A stretch of 64,000 bases of DNA from Symbiodinium natans (GCA_905221605.1 CAJNDS010001213.1:562879-626878), one strand, 5' to 3'; shown: positions 1 through 13,579, counted from the stretch's first letter. Program-made: numbers and translations. The notes: generated by a model not told the origin, from the sequence alone.

Positions 1-2120
1 AGGCAAGCACACTGCCTTGGCCGCTGAAGTCGTTGTTTCAACTTTTGGCTTCGGCTCTGCCTGCCCGTGGTTGCCCTTGGAAATAATTGCCCATCTTTGT
101 TGGATCGTCTGTGTGCTTATATTTATTGCTCAACATGCCAGGGAACCGTCACAGCCACCTGGCCTAATTCCTTCCATCAAGGAGAAGAAGTAGGCAGCAT
201 AAATCTTGGCATCGACGAAAACCTTCCACCTCAGCTTTGTGACAATCTACTCCACGGGCCGGCTGCTTTCAGACGTGAAAACCACCCGAGCACGAGCACT
301 GCAGCTTTTTCAGGAACATGGACTCCAAGCGGTACAGCGCACCGCTCTTGTACCGAATACCTGGCAGTCTCGCACACTCATCATCACCTGAACCTGAAGA
401 CGTAAAGGCAGCCTGCAACTTCGAGAAGGCATTCTTCGAAGTCCGCATTCCAGGGATGGATGTCTTCCCACACCTGCTCAGCATGACAGAAGCAGTTCCA
501 TGTCAGTACCAGTGTAAACCAGGGAACCGGCCTTGGATGCAATCAGCAGTCCAGCAGTGACCAGAGAACGCCAATTGCCAATCGTCAACACAGTGTCAGT
601 CTGAGTTGCCACTCAAACAGCCCACGCATCAATGACAGCACTGTACATTCGTATCGTGAGGAGCGGACCTGCTCTATCAAGCGCTCAATGTAAATAGCAC
701 AAAGAACAACTACCTGAGCGTCTTGGGAAAATCAGAAATATGTAAGACTAACATGCAAGTGCCGCGCAAGTCCCATGAGCTGCCCGCTTGCTTGCAAAAA
801 TAAAGCGAATCGGATATGTCATTCAGAAAGGTCAAGACGGCCTCATGGGACCTGTCAGGCAGAGGCAGAGGTATCGATGCAATGACCGCTCAAGAGACTC
901 TTGATGGCAAAGGCTACCATGCTAAAGGTCCCGCTGCCAAATAGCAAATGAGCACTAAGCTTCACACAAATCCGGCTTCTTTCTTCTGCGGGGACAGCAG
1001 CACCATCTTCGACGCAGGAAGTGGTCCTAGTGTCGCCAGAAACACAAATGTGCAATAAGGTTTAACGGTCCAGCTTGCAGCTTAAGAGAAGCATTGTGAA
1101 TTTTGCCTCGTGGAACTCGTCATCCTTCTTATCCCGAGCCTGGCAGTCTTGAGCTTTTCTTGGGCAAACAAAAGCGTGGAAGAGATGCAGAACAACGCAG
1201 AACCATTGCACCACATCGACTGCTGAGCTAAGTCGTTTTGTTTCCTACACGGTTATGCCATTTCAGCCTTACACTATTGAATCACTATTGTTACCGGCTG
1301 CCACTAGCTGCTGCTGCCCTTCACCCTCGCCTCTGCTTTTGGCTTCCCCTCTTCCACATAGCGGCATATGAGAGTTGCCACCTTCAAAAGAACCAAGGCA
1401 GCGGATACGGCAGCAGGCTAAAAGAACAACTTCAACAACTGCAACTTTTTGCCTTTCAATCTTGCAAGGCGCCTGCCCGCTGATTGCATGTGTCGTTTGT
1501 TCTTCGGTGACAAAGCGTGGGTCCAGGCTTTCGCCATCCCATACATGCCTGAAAAGCTACAATTTGGCGACAACTGGTAGGCAAAAATGGTCAAGGGGCT
1601 CGCAACTCAGACAGGCCTCGTGCCCGTGGAACGCAGGGTTATTTCACCATCGATAAAATCTCTGGTCTTTCTGGGTTTGCCAGCCTCACAGTTCACACGG
1701 GGCAGGGGGGCTCTCAAGGGGTTCAGGGACTGCGGAAAGGGCTTCAGCCTTGAAGCTGGCAGGAGCCGACGGTAGGCTTCCTCCACTTTGAGGAGGCTGC
1801 GTACTCAGCCAGCTTCCTGGAGCAAACTCGCATTACTCTGGTTCAGCATAGTGGAACTTGAAGCTCCAAGGATCCGCCTTCCGGCTTGAAGGCCTGGGCA
1901 TCCCAGCATATGCCAAGCATGCAAGCTAGGTCTCTCAAGCTCTTTTGAATCTGGTCGAGGACTGATCGAGTTCTTCGTTTGCATTGTAGGCAACAGAAAC
2001 AGTGGCCTGACAGCCACGGACGCCTTGGTTTGGGTTTCGCACTGGACACCTCCAGCACAGAGAAGTCTTCTGACCTTGTACACGAACCTTTGACAGCCCC
2101 CCCGGCATCTGTCCTTTCCC

Positions 2121-2170
2121 GTCTGCCCACGTGTGCCCACGTGTGCCGACGTGTGCCCACGTGTCCCCAC
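2121..2170. repeat. 10-bp tandem repeat, five copies
   Basis: Five head-to-tail copies of gtgtgcccac-like units, with minor changes in the fourth and fifth. A small minisatellite in non-coding host DNA with no visible function. Confidence 0.85.
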
Positions 2171-2220
2171 CTCACGATGGGGCTATGATGGGCTATGAAC
2201 GCCCAAGGAGTTGTCAGAGC

Positions 2221-2250
2221 GCAGCGTTGTGCAGCGTTGTGCAGCGTTGT
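2221..2250. repeat. 10-bp tandem repeat, three exact copies
   Basis: Three exact copies of gcagcgttgt in a row, about 50 bp from the preceding minisatellite. Confidence 0.9.
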
Positions 2251-4366
2251 TGCCGCTGCGGTGCCGCAGCTGCAAGGGCTTGAGACCGCAAGGTGCCGGC
2301 ATGACATAACGACTCAGCAGATTTTGCTGGTGTGTCTTCGTGGGACAGGACAGGGGCCCAAGGCCCGGATTCAAGTCTAGCCGCGATCTCTCAAAGTAGT
2401 TGAGGTTTCAACGGTTTCAACAGTTTCAACTTTCAAGGAGGTGCAGTACACAGGGGTACACCGTGGATACCGTGGTACATTGCTGCACCACTTGCCAAGT
2501 GCACGGTGCCAAGGCCCGCTCAGCGCAATGGGTCGTTAGCGGCAGCAGAGGCTGCTTCAACCTCGGAGAATCCAGGGAAAAAAAGGCAGTGCGGGAATGC
2601 TCATGGTCAACTGCAGCATTGCCGGTAAACTGCCTAAGCTCTCTTACGTCTGCTCGCGAGAGATGAACATGACAGTAGGATAAGTCTTCCAGCTGAAGCT
2701 CTAAAAGCACCAATCGACCACAGAATCTCTGATGGTCTCATGATCTTGAACTTGCAGCACACGGAGGCACATGCTCTTGCCACACTCTTCAGGCAAGAGC
2801 TGTGCATCCTCGTGGCTTCCCCGCGTTCTCAAGTAGCTAAAGCTGTCTCCAGCGCCTTCAGGCTGCACTCTGTTCGGATGCTGCTTGTGGCTAGCTTGTG
2901 TTCTTTCCGTACACTTGCGCGCTGTGGTGTCGCTGTGTATCGGGCGCGGCAGCTGTTGGCACAGTCTTGTTCCACCGCTAAGCAGTGCAGTGCTTGGGAG
3001 CTCACTCCTGAGAGGACAAACCTCTTGAAGACTTCGCTCCCATCACCTCAGCGAAAGGTCTTCATGCTGAGTGGTACATAGACTATGAAACTCCATGAAT
3101 CTCACAGGAAACGCGTGGTCAAAGGCTACAGCCGCTGGGCGTTCACGATAGGCGTTCGACCGAGCGTGTGCGAGAGCTGATCGAGCCATGCAATGCGGAG
3201 TCGAACATCATCAACCACTTCACGAGCAATCTACATGTTGAAGCCGCCAGCGGAAGCCAGCGAAACTCAAGTCTCACAGCAAAAGCTGACCAAGCTCTTG
3301 TCCTCAGATCTCAAGGCCGCTATTTCGCTTTGTACTTCGTACCTCCTAAATTTCTTGGTGGCCCCTTAGTGCCTTTTTCGGGCCTCAGTGAGGCTTCTTC
3401 CTTGCTCCACCAGGAGAGCTTTTGTGGACTTGCGCAATGCTCTCCAATAGCCTCAGTACTGGGGAGTGGCTCAGGTTTGAGTCACGCTCCATACAGTACT
3501 ATCCTGTGTTCGAGGTACTCCCTTGTAGGAACATGCTGCCAGGCCGTCGTAATCCAGCGCGGATGCATGTGAGCGGGAAACTTCTTAGATGGTGCCGACG
3601 GTACTGCTGACCTAATCCCCCTGCATGTGCGTCGGTGGGCACCCTTTGGGATGAGCTTTGAACCCCGAACTCGAATCAGGCAATGCCCCGCGCCTCTTGG
3701 AGATTGATGCTACTACACGCGTCACCCCAACACCTTGTGTCATGATTGCGTCATGACGTATCCTTGAACTGATCACAGCATTGTCGCTCTAAGCATTGCA
3801 GCACTACGAGCGTGGGCAATTTGATTTCCCTGTCTTAACACAATTTCTTCGGTTCCTTGTCGTGCTTAGGGCTTTCATAGTCGGATATCTGTCAATACAC
3901 GTTGGCAAGAGCTGCAAAAATAGAGTCAGTAAAGCCAATGGACATAGCCGAAGGCAGGTACAAACAAAAGAGTGTGTAATTAGCTGGCTAGTCGAACATA
4001 CCGAGTCATCGAACGTACCTCTGAGGCAGGGGGAGGCGATCCATGGATCCAAAGATATTCAGGGTTCAGAGCACGACATGTGCATTTTGAATGGTTCGTG
4101 CATCTCTGTCGCAAAAGCTAAAGAGCATTAAGAGCCGAATTTTGCTTCTATTGTGAAACAACATACAAAGAAAGAGCTCTCCGGGCCGGGCTCGCCCGGG
4201 CCAGAAGCATGCCACGAATGACAGCAAGCGTGCCCTGTACTTGCAGAAAACGTATGTACAGTCCTTACACGACTTGATCAAATTAACCTCAGGCCCGGCG
4301 GTGCGTCGAGACCTGGCAGAAGAACGCGAAGAACGCGAACAAAACGAACTCCTGAAAGCAACTTAC

Positions 4367-4421
4367 TTTCAACTCACTTCCAACTCACTTTCAACTCACT
4401 TTCAACTCACTTTCAACTCAC
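4367..4421. repeat. 11-bp tandem repeat, five copies, at a possible 5' splice site
   Basis: Five copies of tttcaactcac, one with a single change. On the minus strand each unit reads GTGAGTTGAAA, so every copy contains a GTGAGT 5' splice consensus. The first unit directly follows an exon-like segment that ends at 4422. This suggests that a donor site was duplicated in tandem within an intron. Confidence 0.8.
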
Positions 4422-5591
4422 AGCATCTTGCGCCTGTTGCAGCAGCTGCGCTGCTTCAGCCTTCTCCGGAGCGCTGAGTGGGGACTGGGCAGATGAGACC
4501 TAAGAGTCCAGAATAGGCCGCAGTGTTGCCCTTGTTTGCTATTGCCACGATGGAGCTTGTCAAGGCTGGTTGAGGGCTTGGCCTTCTGAAGAGCAGAGAC
4601 AAGATCCTCGACTTGGGAGGCCGTGAAGTGAATGCCCTGGTTCAGGGCCTCACCGCGCAAACAAAATCCCTTCTGCACATCTCATCAACAGATGTCTGCC
4701 CCATGGCAGGTGTGGTCTCCATGCTGCAACGCTCCCATGACCTGCGTGTTTCGCCTGCTTGGCTCCCCTCCTAAGCCACCCCGGCAAGGCTCCCTGCAAG
4801 GCTCCCTCTGCCAGAATTGATATCTGTTAGTTGATTACTGACCATCCTTCAGCTGCACGCAATTGGCCCGAACACAACAAGCTCCAATCTCTGGCAAGCA
4901 GCACCAAACGATGCAAGTCAAAGGTAGGTGTGACAGTCTGCCTGCCACAGCCAGGAAAAGATCTGCTCGATGCTGGTGGCAGCCGGGTCCTCAACTCTCG
5001 GCTTTTCTCGACTGCACGAGTTTGAATCTCATATGCAATGACCGACACCCCCGATCACCATTCTATGCCACGCAAGAAGTGGCGGTGAGCCTTTGCCGGT
5101 GACGAGAGGATATGTATCAGGCGCCTGATCCTCAGACAGTTGCTGAAAGCAGTTGGGCGAATCAGTGCTGAAAGGCCCGGCCAACTCTGCCGGTGATGCA
5201 ACCAAGGCTGACTGGGGTGCAAGCAATCTCGAGTTGCTCTCGGCATCCAGTCTGTCAACAATTGGACCTTCTGCAAGGGCAGTCCGGTCACTGAACTCCC
5301 CAAAGCCACGAGGACTAGCGACTTGCGACTGTCTTGATGCCAGAAGCTGAGGACTGGACCTGTATGCTTCATGAGCTGAAGCAAGCAGGTTTCTTCAGGC
5401 TCTGCAATGACCTGTTCCATGGGTGAGCTTGTAAGGCATACTTGGACATGTTGGCATCCGAAGGCCTGCTTGTAAGCCTCCAGAAAACGTCTCTCTGCAC
5501 AAAGCTCCATCACAGAATCCCAAAGTTGTCCACCAGCTTTCCTCAAATTGCGGGCGCACTTGGTGACAAAGCTTGGACAATCATTGGACAC
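4422..5591 (-). CDS. exon-like segments of an unidentified multi-exon host gene
   Basis: Exon-like minus-strand pieces lie at about 5591-5440 (helical, charged, containing LRKAGGQLWDSVMELCAERR), about 5045-4950, about 4645-4520 (EALNQGIHFTASQVEDLVSA) and 4480-4422 (EKAEAAQLLQQAQDAV, followed directly by GTGAGT). They share one strand and read like soluble helical protein. I could not establish all joins or assign a family. The direction agrees with the two confident host genes further right. Some pieces may be chance open frames. Confidence 0.25.
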
Positions 5592-5599
5592 TTTATGAC

Positions 5600-8330
5600 G
5601 AGAGCCCTGCTAATCACCAAGCCCAGGCATTGACAATTATCGGAAATCAGTTCCTTGACTCAAGTTTGCCTGTGTCTACCACTTGCAGCTAAGCGTCTGT
5701 GAAGAGGGCTTGGCTGCTGACCCCGGGTCAACCTCCACGACCGAGAGGGGATCAGTGAATCAGATGCATATCTGTGCACCGAATGCCGGAGAAAATCAAA
5801 ACCTTGTCTTGTCGCACCTTGGCGCGGCCAAGAGCCTTAGCAGGTCGATTGACCGAATAGGTCCACCGGAATTCAAAGAGGCATTCCTGCCGTGCCCTGT
5901 CCTCATGTACGCATCCCACCGGTTGCAGCATCGTGCAACATCAAGGCTTCTCAAGTACTGGGTGAGCTTGCCAGAGGTCGCTCGCTGCTGCTACCGGCAA
6001 GGGCGCCGCCGGCCCCAACTGTCGCCGCCTGAGAGACATGGCGATCCATGAGCTGATGCACTCTCTGCTAGTCCGTCACTACAGGTGACGAGAATATGCC
6101 GGATACACACCGCATTTATGTCGAGCGCATTCCTTCCTCTCCCCTCCTAGAGGGCGCTTCTTTCCAGAAGCTGTTGCGCCATGTATGCGCGATTACCAAG
6201 TTGTCTGAACTCGATCACGCGCCGACGAGGACCTATGATGCCGACTTCGAATGCCTTCCCCGCTTCCCGTGACCCTCCAGCTTGCCTGAACTCACGCATG
6301 CGCAGGAACTGTGACGAGCCGTTAGTTCGGTGTGGATTTTGGTGGTCTTCGTCTTCGGTTCGTTGTTTCTGAGTACGGTTCTGGACGATTCTTGTGTTTC
6401 CTGCTTAGTTTGCATATGGTTCTGGGCGATCTTGACCGTTGTCCTGATTGCCGCTCTGGCGGATCTTCTTTGCTCAAAGTGCCGGAACGGCCAGTTTGCC
6501 GACTGCGAATGTCACAGATGAAAAACCTTTCCTGCAGACCACTCGGGGATGCTTTGATCTCAAATCTGTGCATCGCGGATCAGGAGATTCTGGACGACGC
6601 TCTAGAATACTGTTTCGAACGATGATCAATGATGTTGATGCTATGCCCCATGTTTCTAGAACATGTCAAAAAGAAAAGTTCTGCACGCAGCATATCGGTC
6701 AGCGCACTGTGGGGGCCTACCGCAGGGCAGATACTACTACCAGACTGATCGCTGAGCTGCGCACGCCATCCGCATTCAAGGGCGCCGCTGCTGGACTCGG
6801 GCCACGAGGGGCCTCATGCAATGCTTGAAGTATCATGCGTGACAGTTGAAGCATGGACACAAACAAATAATTTGTAGGGGGCATTTGCAAAACCTGATGG
6901 GCAGCAGCTAGCGGTTGCGGGGAGCCGGTCGGAGCAAGGCAATGGCAGGGAGGAACGAATATCCCCAGAGGCACCGAAAACTCTTTAAGCATATAAATCA
7001 TGTGACCCAAACAGAGACGCAACCTGACTAAGCAAGCATCAAGCCTTAAGCAAAGCGGCTTCAGGTCCGTCTTTCCACGCCTCAGCTGCCCACCTGGTCA
7101 CATCAAGGCGGGGTGGTGTTCGTTGCGGTCATATGTAACTGGCTCAGAGTGGATGTCGGAAAAGGGAACCTCTTGGCTTGATTGCCAGCACCACCTCTGG
7201 CTTCCTGCTGTGAGCAAGAGCATTGCATATCAGGTCGTGTCAGGTCATACTCTTCCTAACATGCCGTTCACATTTTGCAACACTTGTCTGTCCTGTTTGG
7301 AGGGCTTCACGCTGCTGCTCGATGCCTCGACACAATGCATTTCAAGCTGAAAAGCTTCCGTGACTTCATGTGTGCGGTGTGTAAAATTCTTGTTTGCATT
7401 TGGTGGAAACAACAACGCTTCCGCGTGCGAGCTTCCGCTGACCATCGGCTAGATTTCAGAGTTTTGCTTTCGCGGGGCTTTTGCAACAAGGCTTCTCCTC
7501 TTGTCATCGGGCTGATCAGTTAAGAGGAAAAAAGAAGCGTGGTTTCCACAACCCTCTGCAAGCAATGAGCTTCCCCGGTTACAAGAGACGCAAACATGAA
7601 CACTGCTCATGTTGGGGTGATTCTCATTTAGAAGACCTGAGCTTCAAGCCCCAGCATGTTTGGATACATTATGCATTGTGCATTCCCTGGTCTGCTAGTC
7701 CCGCATCGCCCCACACACACACACAACCCAGCCAGGCCGTGCTGATGAACGCGTCAGTCAGCAGCATCTGCTTTTCCAACTCGTGCTCCTGGTGCATCCG
7801 TACATCCGAGGGCTTTTGGAGTATGCCGGCATGTGACAATGGGAGAGGGTTCGAACTTGGGTTCATCAGTCCAGTTGCTGAACACCTTGTTGAAGACTTG
7901 CTGAACAATCTGCATCGAAGTTTCTGCAGCTACAAGTCGGCAGCTGCTCCCCAAGCGACCAAAACAATGCAGGGCCGAGAGAGTCCGTAAGAGGCCGTAC
8001 TGAGTGGTCGTTTGACTCACGCACACGCCTCCCAGTAGCTGGTCGTGGGTCGTGTTTTAGTTGCCTGCGCTCTCTTCCGAGAGGCATGTGAGGCATGAGA
8101 AGAGAGTTCGAGGGAGCTGAGGCAAGTTGAGCTGGCCAATATGGCTGCCCACCCCGAGACTACGGACGCCGATAGTGATGACGTCGATTGCGGTGAGTGA
8201 AGCGCCCTTGTTTTGTGCTGCGGGTCACGTTGTGACGCAAGTGTGATCAGCGAGTTGCCTGGACCACTCTGAACCAGTCTTTCCGACGACCCGGCCGCGC
8301 AGTGCGGGTTCTGACGATGCATTGCAGGCT
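5600..8330. other. host sequence without a recognisable gene
   Basis: No family-level match, RNA gene or convincing exon chain was seen. Short frames on both strands have no recognisable motif. Confidence 0.4.
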
Positions 8331-8339
8331 CGAAGCCCT

Positions 8340-9243
8340 TTGCTGTTCGTGTAGCTTCAGCATGGCCTCTTGGTCTTGCTCGGAATCGGTGTAGTGACAA
8401 TGGGAGCCAAAGTATGCCAACTCTACTCGGGGCCTGTTGAGCATGCTGCGGTCTCTCTAATTCGCCTTGAGCACAACGCTCTTTGCAGAGCAGTCTCTAT
8501 GCAAGACACACTTTCTGCATTGACTTCGGCTTGTGAGCTTCCGCGGCTCCTGCTGCTCCAGCTGCTGCTGATGCTCATTCAGCTGCTGATCGTTCTGCTC
8601 TAGCCGCTGGTCCTGCCGGGACACTCCCAGCCATTGATGACCAAATGTGTGCCCATGGAAGGACGCGCCTGCTGCTGGAGCTGCAGCTGCTGCTCCTCGC
8701 GCACTGAAGACAATCTGAAACCATACACAGAATGCCGCGGAGCGTCAAGTTCTTGCAGTCGAAAGTGGGAGGTGAGCCCAGTTGTGAGCCCAGTCTTTGA
8801 ACCCTCGGCTCCTGGAGCTGCTGATCCTGTGCAAACTGGGTCGACAAGTATCCATGCAAGTCCCCTTTCAGAAGCATGGGTATCTGCGATAGTATGCAAG
8901 TAGAAGTCTGGTACACGCTCGCTACAAGCAGGGCAAGGCTGTCCATCTGCACCAACTCGTCATCCTGTTGCGCGAGGCGTTCCTCCATCAATTGCATCTG
9001 CTGCTCCTGGTGAATGCTGGCGAGGTTATCTTACGAAATTCTTCCTGGAGAAAGCCCCAGTGCACCAGAGCAGGCCTGGGCTTCTATCCTCCGCTGCTGC
9101 GTGGAAATGAGCTCACCTTGGCCTCGCACAGATGGTCCAGCGTCTTTGGACAAATAAGCAGCACATTGCGGCGCCTTCACAGGTTCGAACCAGCTGTTGC
9201 AGCCTGAAGCAGTGGTCATGACTGCTACTGGTAGAGCCAACAA
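8340..9243 (-). CDS. putative multi-exon gene for a Gln/Glu-rich coiled-coil protein
   Basis: A run of short minus-strand segments all encode similar Gln-rich heptad-like sequence. They are about 9200-9070 (ELISTQQRRIEAQA), 9010-8945 (EQQMQLMEERLAQQDDELVQ), about 8850-8800 (QFAQDQQLQEPR), about 8700-8660 (REEQQLQLQQQ), about 8615-8530 (RLEQNDQQLNEHQQQLEQQE) and about 8400-8345 (SEQDQEAMLKLHEQQR). Several have AG just before and GC or GT just after, as in the confident host genes. Six neighbouring segments with the same bias on one strand are unlikely to be unrelated. I cannot name the family. The GC-rich CTG/CAG content is a caution, because such repeats produce Gln-rich frames by chance. Confidence 0.35.
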
Positions 9244-10203
9244 ATGCCCACAGAATCCAGAGTTTGCGGCATCTCTCCTGCCCTATCTGCCCTACGTAAA
9301 CGGTGCCTTTCAGTCATCTGCCGGTCTGAGCGACGTTTCTCGTCCTCATGGGCGTCAAGGCAACAGATGGATAGAAAGGCAAGGAAAGGGAGGGACAGGA
9401 GAAGACGAGAGAAAGTGACCGGAGAGGGTAAAGGGGGCGAGAGAGGTGAGAAAGCCTAATACACAGATGTTCGGTCAAGTGCTGCAGGTGGATCATAGTT
9501 AGACAGGCTAGCATGCGGATGGATGATCAAACACATGAAAGCAGAACATGCTCCTGCAAGTCGACAACGTTTGAGAAGATCGTGGGAAAAAGTATTGTGA
9601 CAACTCGAACTGCACTGCGCTGCCCCTACGAGCAACAACCTACTCGAGGTTGAAGTTATTCCTGGAGATGTGGTCGGAGTGAGTCACCGCTAGTCCTCCA
9701 TGGATGCGAGGCGTCGGCTCAGAGCCTCGATCTGCGAAAGGAGTGCAGATGGTGCAGTCTCCTGAAATGCAGTGTTGCACAGCGTCATACAGCGTCGGTA
9801 CGGGGGGCCAACTGTGTATTTGGTGGTAGACACATGTCTCCTCGCGGTCACCCATGGTCGCCCTGCCAACGTGTTGCGGAACTAGGCGCATCAAAGTTAT
9901 GCATGCATGCATTGCATGCATATGCATGCATCAAGGCACATCATGTAACAAAATCAGGGATGCGATGGTGATTGGCTTAGAGAAGCCTGTGGGGAGGCGC
10001 AGGAGCTGAAGCAAGCTGCTCCGAGTGCGCAGATGAATCGTCCCACCTCAGCTCTCGATGCTCGTTGTGTTCGTGTCTTATGACTCAGTTTGGGTTGGGC
10101 GGGGTCAAGAAAGATGGTTCTGGGTATCGCAGCTCCTCATTTTCCAGCATCTAAAGTATCTAAAGCTATACGAATCCCCGGCCGAGCGGCAGCCGCCAAC
10201 AGT

Positions 10204-10575
10204 GAAACCTTTACCAGGAAGCCTTTAAAACAGTGTTTATAACTAACGCTCGAGATCGCTCGAGCCCATGATGTAGACCTGTGAGATAGGGCTTGCGCAG
10301 CCCCGTGCAAAGCCCTTCAGCCGCCCCCACCGCGGAGCCTGCCAACCATGAAACCGTTGCCGGGCAGCCCTTAAGCTTCGATCCCCTTGAACAGACCAGT
10401 GAGATTTGGCTTGTGCAGCCGCAGCCTGTCAGTGGGGCCCGCCCACCATCAAACCTTTTCGGGAAGCCCTTGCGCTTCGCACCCCAGCGAACCCTAGCCG
10501 GCGCCGCCAGCGAGTGTGCCGTGCCCCCTCCAACGAAACGGGGCACATCAACAGCGAAACCTTTTCAGGCAACAT
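10204..10575. repeat. degenerate repeat, about four copies
   Basis: Related blocks starting near 10204, 10349, 10450 and 10554 each open with a version of aaacc[t/g]tttnccggg(c)agccctt, followed by a similar GC-rich tail. Spacing varies from about 100 to 145 bp, so the array is old or rearranged. The origin is unknown. Confidence 0.35.
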
Positions 10576-10711
10576 TCCGATACAGTTGTCCGCCTTTTGC
10601 CCTGAATGCTCTACAGCCTGAAAGCTGTACTGCCTGTGTCCTGAGAATGTCACATCACACACGATGCCCGTGCCCTACTTTGTCCACAAAAACCGACAAC
10701 TACGCTACACA

Positions 10712-10760
10712 CACAGAGACACACACGCACACGCGCACACACACACACACACACGCACAG
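10712..10760. repeat. CA-rich microsatellite
   Basis: Interrupted (CA)n tract. It creates spurious His/Thr-rich open frames. Confidence 0.85.
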
Positions 10761-11884
10761 AAGCCACGAACGACAGCACAATCAAAAACCCACTCACGCA
10801 CAACTACCCACTTTACGTACACTTCCATCCACACATTGGTACCGGCATCCACAAACATTTAAATTTGAACCTGCTGTTGCGCATGAGCAGACGGGTGCCC
10901 GACCAAGGCGCTGCTGGGCCCTGACAGAGTCGCGGCAACTATCGGAAAGCTCCAGCTAAAGAGTCACATGCCCAAGTCTTGTCAGCACAGATGCAGGATC
11001 TGCTCAAATTGTGCGGAGACAAAGTCAGACAAAGCGCCACTGATTCAGTGGAGTCTTGGTGCCAGGCATCTGCCTCAGGGGCTTCTCTGAAAGCCTGCCA
11101 GAACTGTCTTGAGACACCTCTTTTTCATGACCTGCCCATCTAAATATACCTTGAATATCGTGAAGGAAATTGGAAGGAATCTGTTGAAGAATGCCGCACA
11201 AGGATGACTTGTTTGCACCCTCTCCGACCTCTGCCCCTGTGCATCTCCGGGCCTGAGACTTGATTGGATCCTCTTGGAGTTGGTGCGGAGATGCCTTGAA
11301 ACTCGAGGAGTTCCCTAAGCCTCCCGAACATCTTTCCCAGTATCCCAAACACCCTTGCGGTTGAGAATCTTGAAGCCTAGCTTCTGAGAAGTGCACGTCA
11401 GAGATCTCTCTCGGCGCTGGCCTTAGATACAATCTACACAATTTGCTCGCATGGGGTTTCGCCTCGCTCACTTGTGAGCTTGGAAAGGAGGTTCTTGTGG
11501 CCGCAGAAGCTGGGGTGCACGCGCAGACGAACAGGGAGATTGCGATGGAAGATCACCAATGCCTCCAGAATTGTCCAGTCTAATTACGCACCTCCCGTCA
11601 AACTCAAGCAAAAAGCGCTTGCCTGAATCTATCCTGTCGGAGCCAGCGGATGTCGGCTGCTTCGAACCTGGCAGATGCTCTGCCTTCGACCGACCCACAG
11701 CTCTACTGGCACTGGGTCCCGGGCTCGATCTGAAGGCTTTCGCATCCTCACCAGAGAAAACAGAAAGAGACGCATGCACCCACGCAAGCACGCACCCAAG
11801 ATTGCAGGGCACTTTGGCATCCAAACCTTCACTCCTACCGTATCCAAGATCTCAGATCTAAGACTGCCCGCAACCCCCGTGCTA

Positions 11885-11930
11885 GGGGGGGAGGGGGGGG
11901 GGGGGCGCGGGCCGCTGCTGCTGCTGCTGC
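11885..11930. repeat. G tract followed by a CTG run
   Basis: A nearly pure run of G (11885-11905) is followed by GC-rich sequence and five CTG triplets. Confidence 0.85.
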
Positions 11931-13559
11931 GGCGAAGCTGGTGAAGTGATCTACGATGGGGCTGCTTAACCCTGAGTGGGGGTCTCATTGAGACCCCCGC
12001 CACAGTCGCAGAGGATTCACCGTGCTGAAATTTCTTTCCTTCGGTATAGCGCATAGCGCACTTTTTCGATGTTGTATCCTTCTGCTTTTTCTTTAGGGAG
12101 GGCCTGTCTTCAGCTTGGAGCCTGCTGCTTCCAGGCCCTACGGTATGCACTCTGATCACTGTAGGTTGGGATTGCTCTGGCACTGACATGTCTTCTGAAT
12201 GATGAGTTTATTGACTGTTTCATCATGTGGTGCATGCTCCCGTGTCTGGGTGCGCACTTCACGACAACACGCAAGAATGCCCGGCAACTATGCTGAGCAA
12301 TCTTGGATCATGGATCCCAAAATCTTGAATTCCGTACCTTTCTGCAAGTTTGGTATGCATAGTCCCCTGCAAACTGTCATTTTGTATCTGTGTGTATTCG
12401 ATGCGTACTAAGGAAGAATATGCAGACCTTCAAATTTGAATGAACCTCCCTGACCATAATGGTTTATATAGGACTTTGTGTAGAAGAATGTTTATTCCTC
12501 TGTTTTTTGATATCTATAGAATGCGATCCAGATTCTCCGCAGCATTCTCAGGGGCTGATGGCGGGCACTCCAGTGATTGCGGGCAGGCACTCCAGAGAGA
12601 TACTCTGCGGAATTCTCTGCAGGATTCTCTGATGGACATTGGTCGCTCCAGCTCTGCGGGATTCTCTACACGATTCTTGGGAGGTTTGCACTCCAGGGAT
12701 ACTCTTCTGTCAGATTCGTGGGCACTCCAGAGATCTCCGTAGGAATCTTTGGGAGGAAGCTCTTATGGATACTCTGCGGGTGCTGGCAGCGATACTGTGC
12801 AGGATTCTGGACTCTTTGCAACACCGGATGTGGGAGTAGGAGAAACAGCTTGAGCAAAACCTAGCAACCCAACCACCGATGGTGAGGAACTCAAGGGATG
12901 TTTGGGCTGCTTGATCTGTGAAAAGTCCTCAGCATCCTCCATCCTGATGGCTGGCACTGGCTTCCTGTCGAAAGATGTCACACCCTTCTGGGGTGTGAAG
13001 ATGATGAAGACGCAAGCCATTGCCACTCCCGAGCGCCCGGCTTTCTTGCTCTTGTGGCAACGCCATTGCCTGCCTGAACCCACCCAGCTTTCACAGCAGG
13101 ACTCGACTTAGCAGAAACACGAGGGTCAAGGCACTAATGCAAGAACCGACCAGGCTAGAGGCTCTGTTCACAGTGGATGTATTTGCTGGGAGTGCTCCCT
13201 AGAGGACCTTTACATCGACGCCTGACATGAGGTGTACATAGGCCTACGGGGGAAGCATGAGCGTGATTGCGACCCAAACCGATGACCCATGAAGTTTGGC
13301 CAACCACTGTGGTAAGTACGGCTCCATGCTGCACCCTTTTGGATACGCTTTCCAATCACGGGAAATCATCTGAGGTCAATGCACATGAATATCTTTCGTG
13401 CTGCGAGTGCCAAAGAGTGCTGGTCTTTCTCGGTGTGGGTCGCTGGCTGTATTTTCCGTTATTACACGTTCGGAACGCCGGCAATCTGAGCTCTAGAGTT
13501 GACATCCGCTGTACTTTGTGGTAGATGGACTGCATACCACCACTTTGACAGCAGGTGCA

Positions 13560-13579
13560 GGCACACACACACACACACG
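13560..13579. repeat. (CA)n microsatellite beside an exon-like segment
   Basis: Short pure CA tract. On the minus strand it reads GTGTGT and directly follows an exon-like segment (13670-13580, containing LEDPPAKGNSGQRLDSVEAN), so it could lie at an intron start. No family could be assigned. Confidence 0.6.

Larger units (their letters stand above)
1..4366. other. host sequence without a recognisable gene
   Basis: I found no protein family, RNA gene or clear exon chain here on either strand. Open frames are short and overlap in several frames, as expected by chance in balanced-GC DNA. The only distinct structures are the short tandem repeats listed separately. Confidence 0.5.
9250..13460. other. 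host sequence, mostly non-coding, with simple repeats
   Basis: No recognisable gene. The stretch contains the degenerate repeat family at 10.2-10.6 kb, a CA tract, a G tract and a short CTG run. One exon-like minus-strand segment near 12.85-13.0 kb reads like protein but has no recognised motif. Confidence 0.35.

Noticed and set aside
7846-7866. tRNA B-box-like ggttcgaac sequences (also near 9183)
   Set aside because: No cloverleaf or A box at the right distance.
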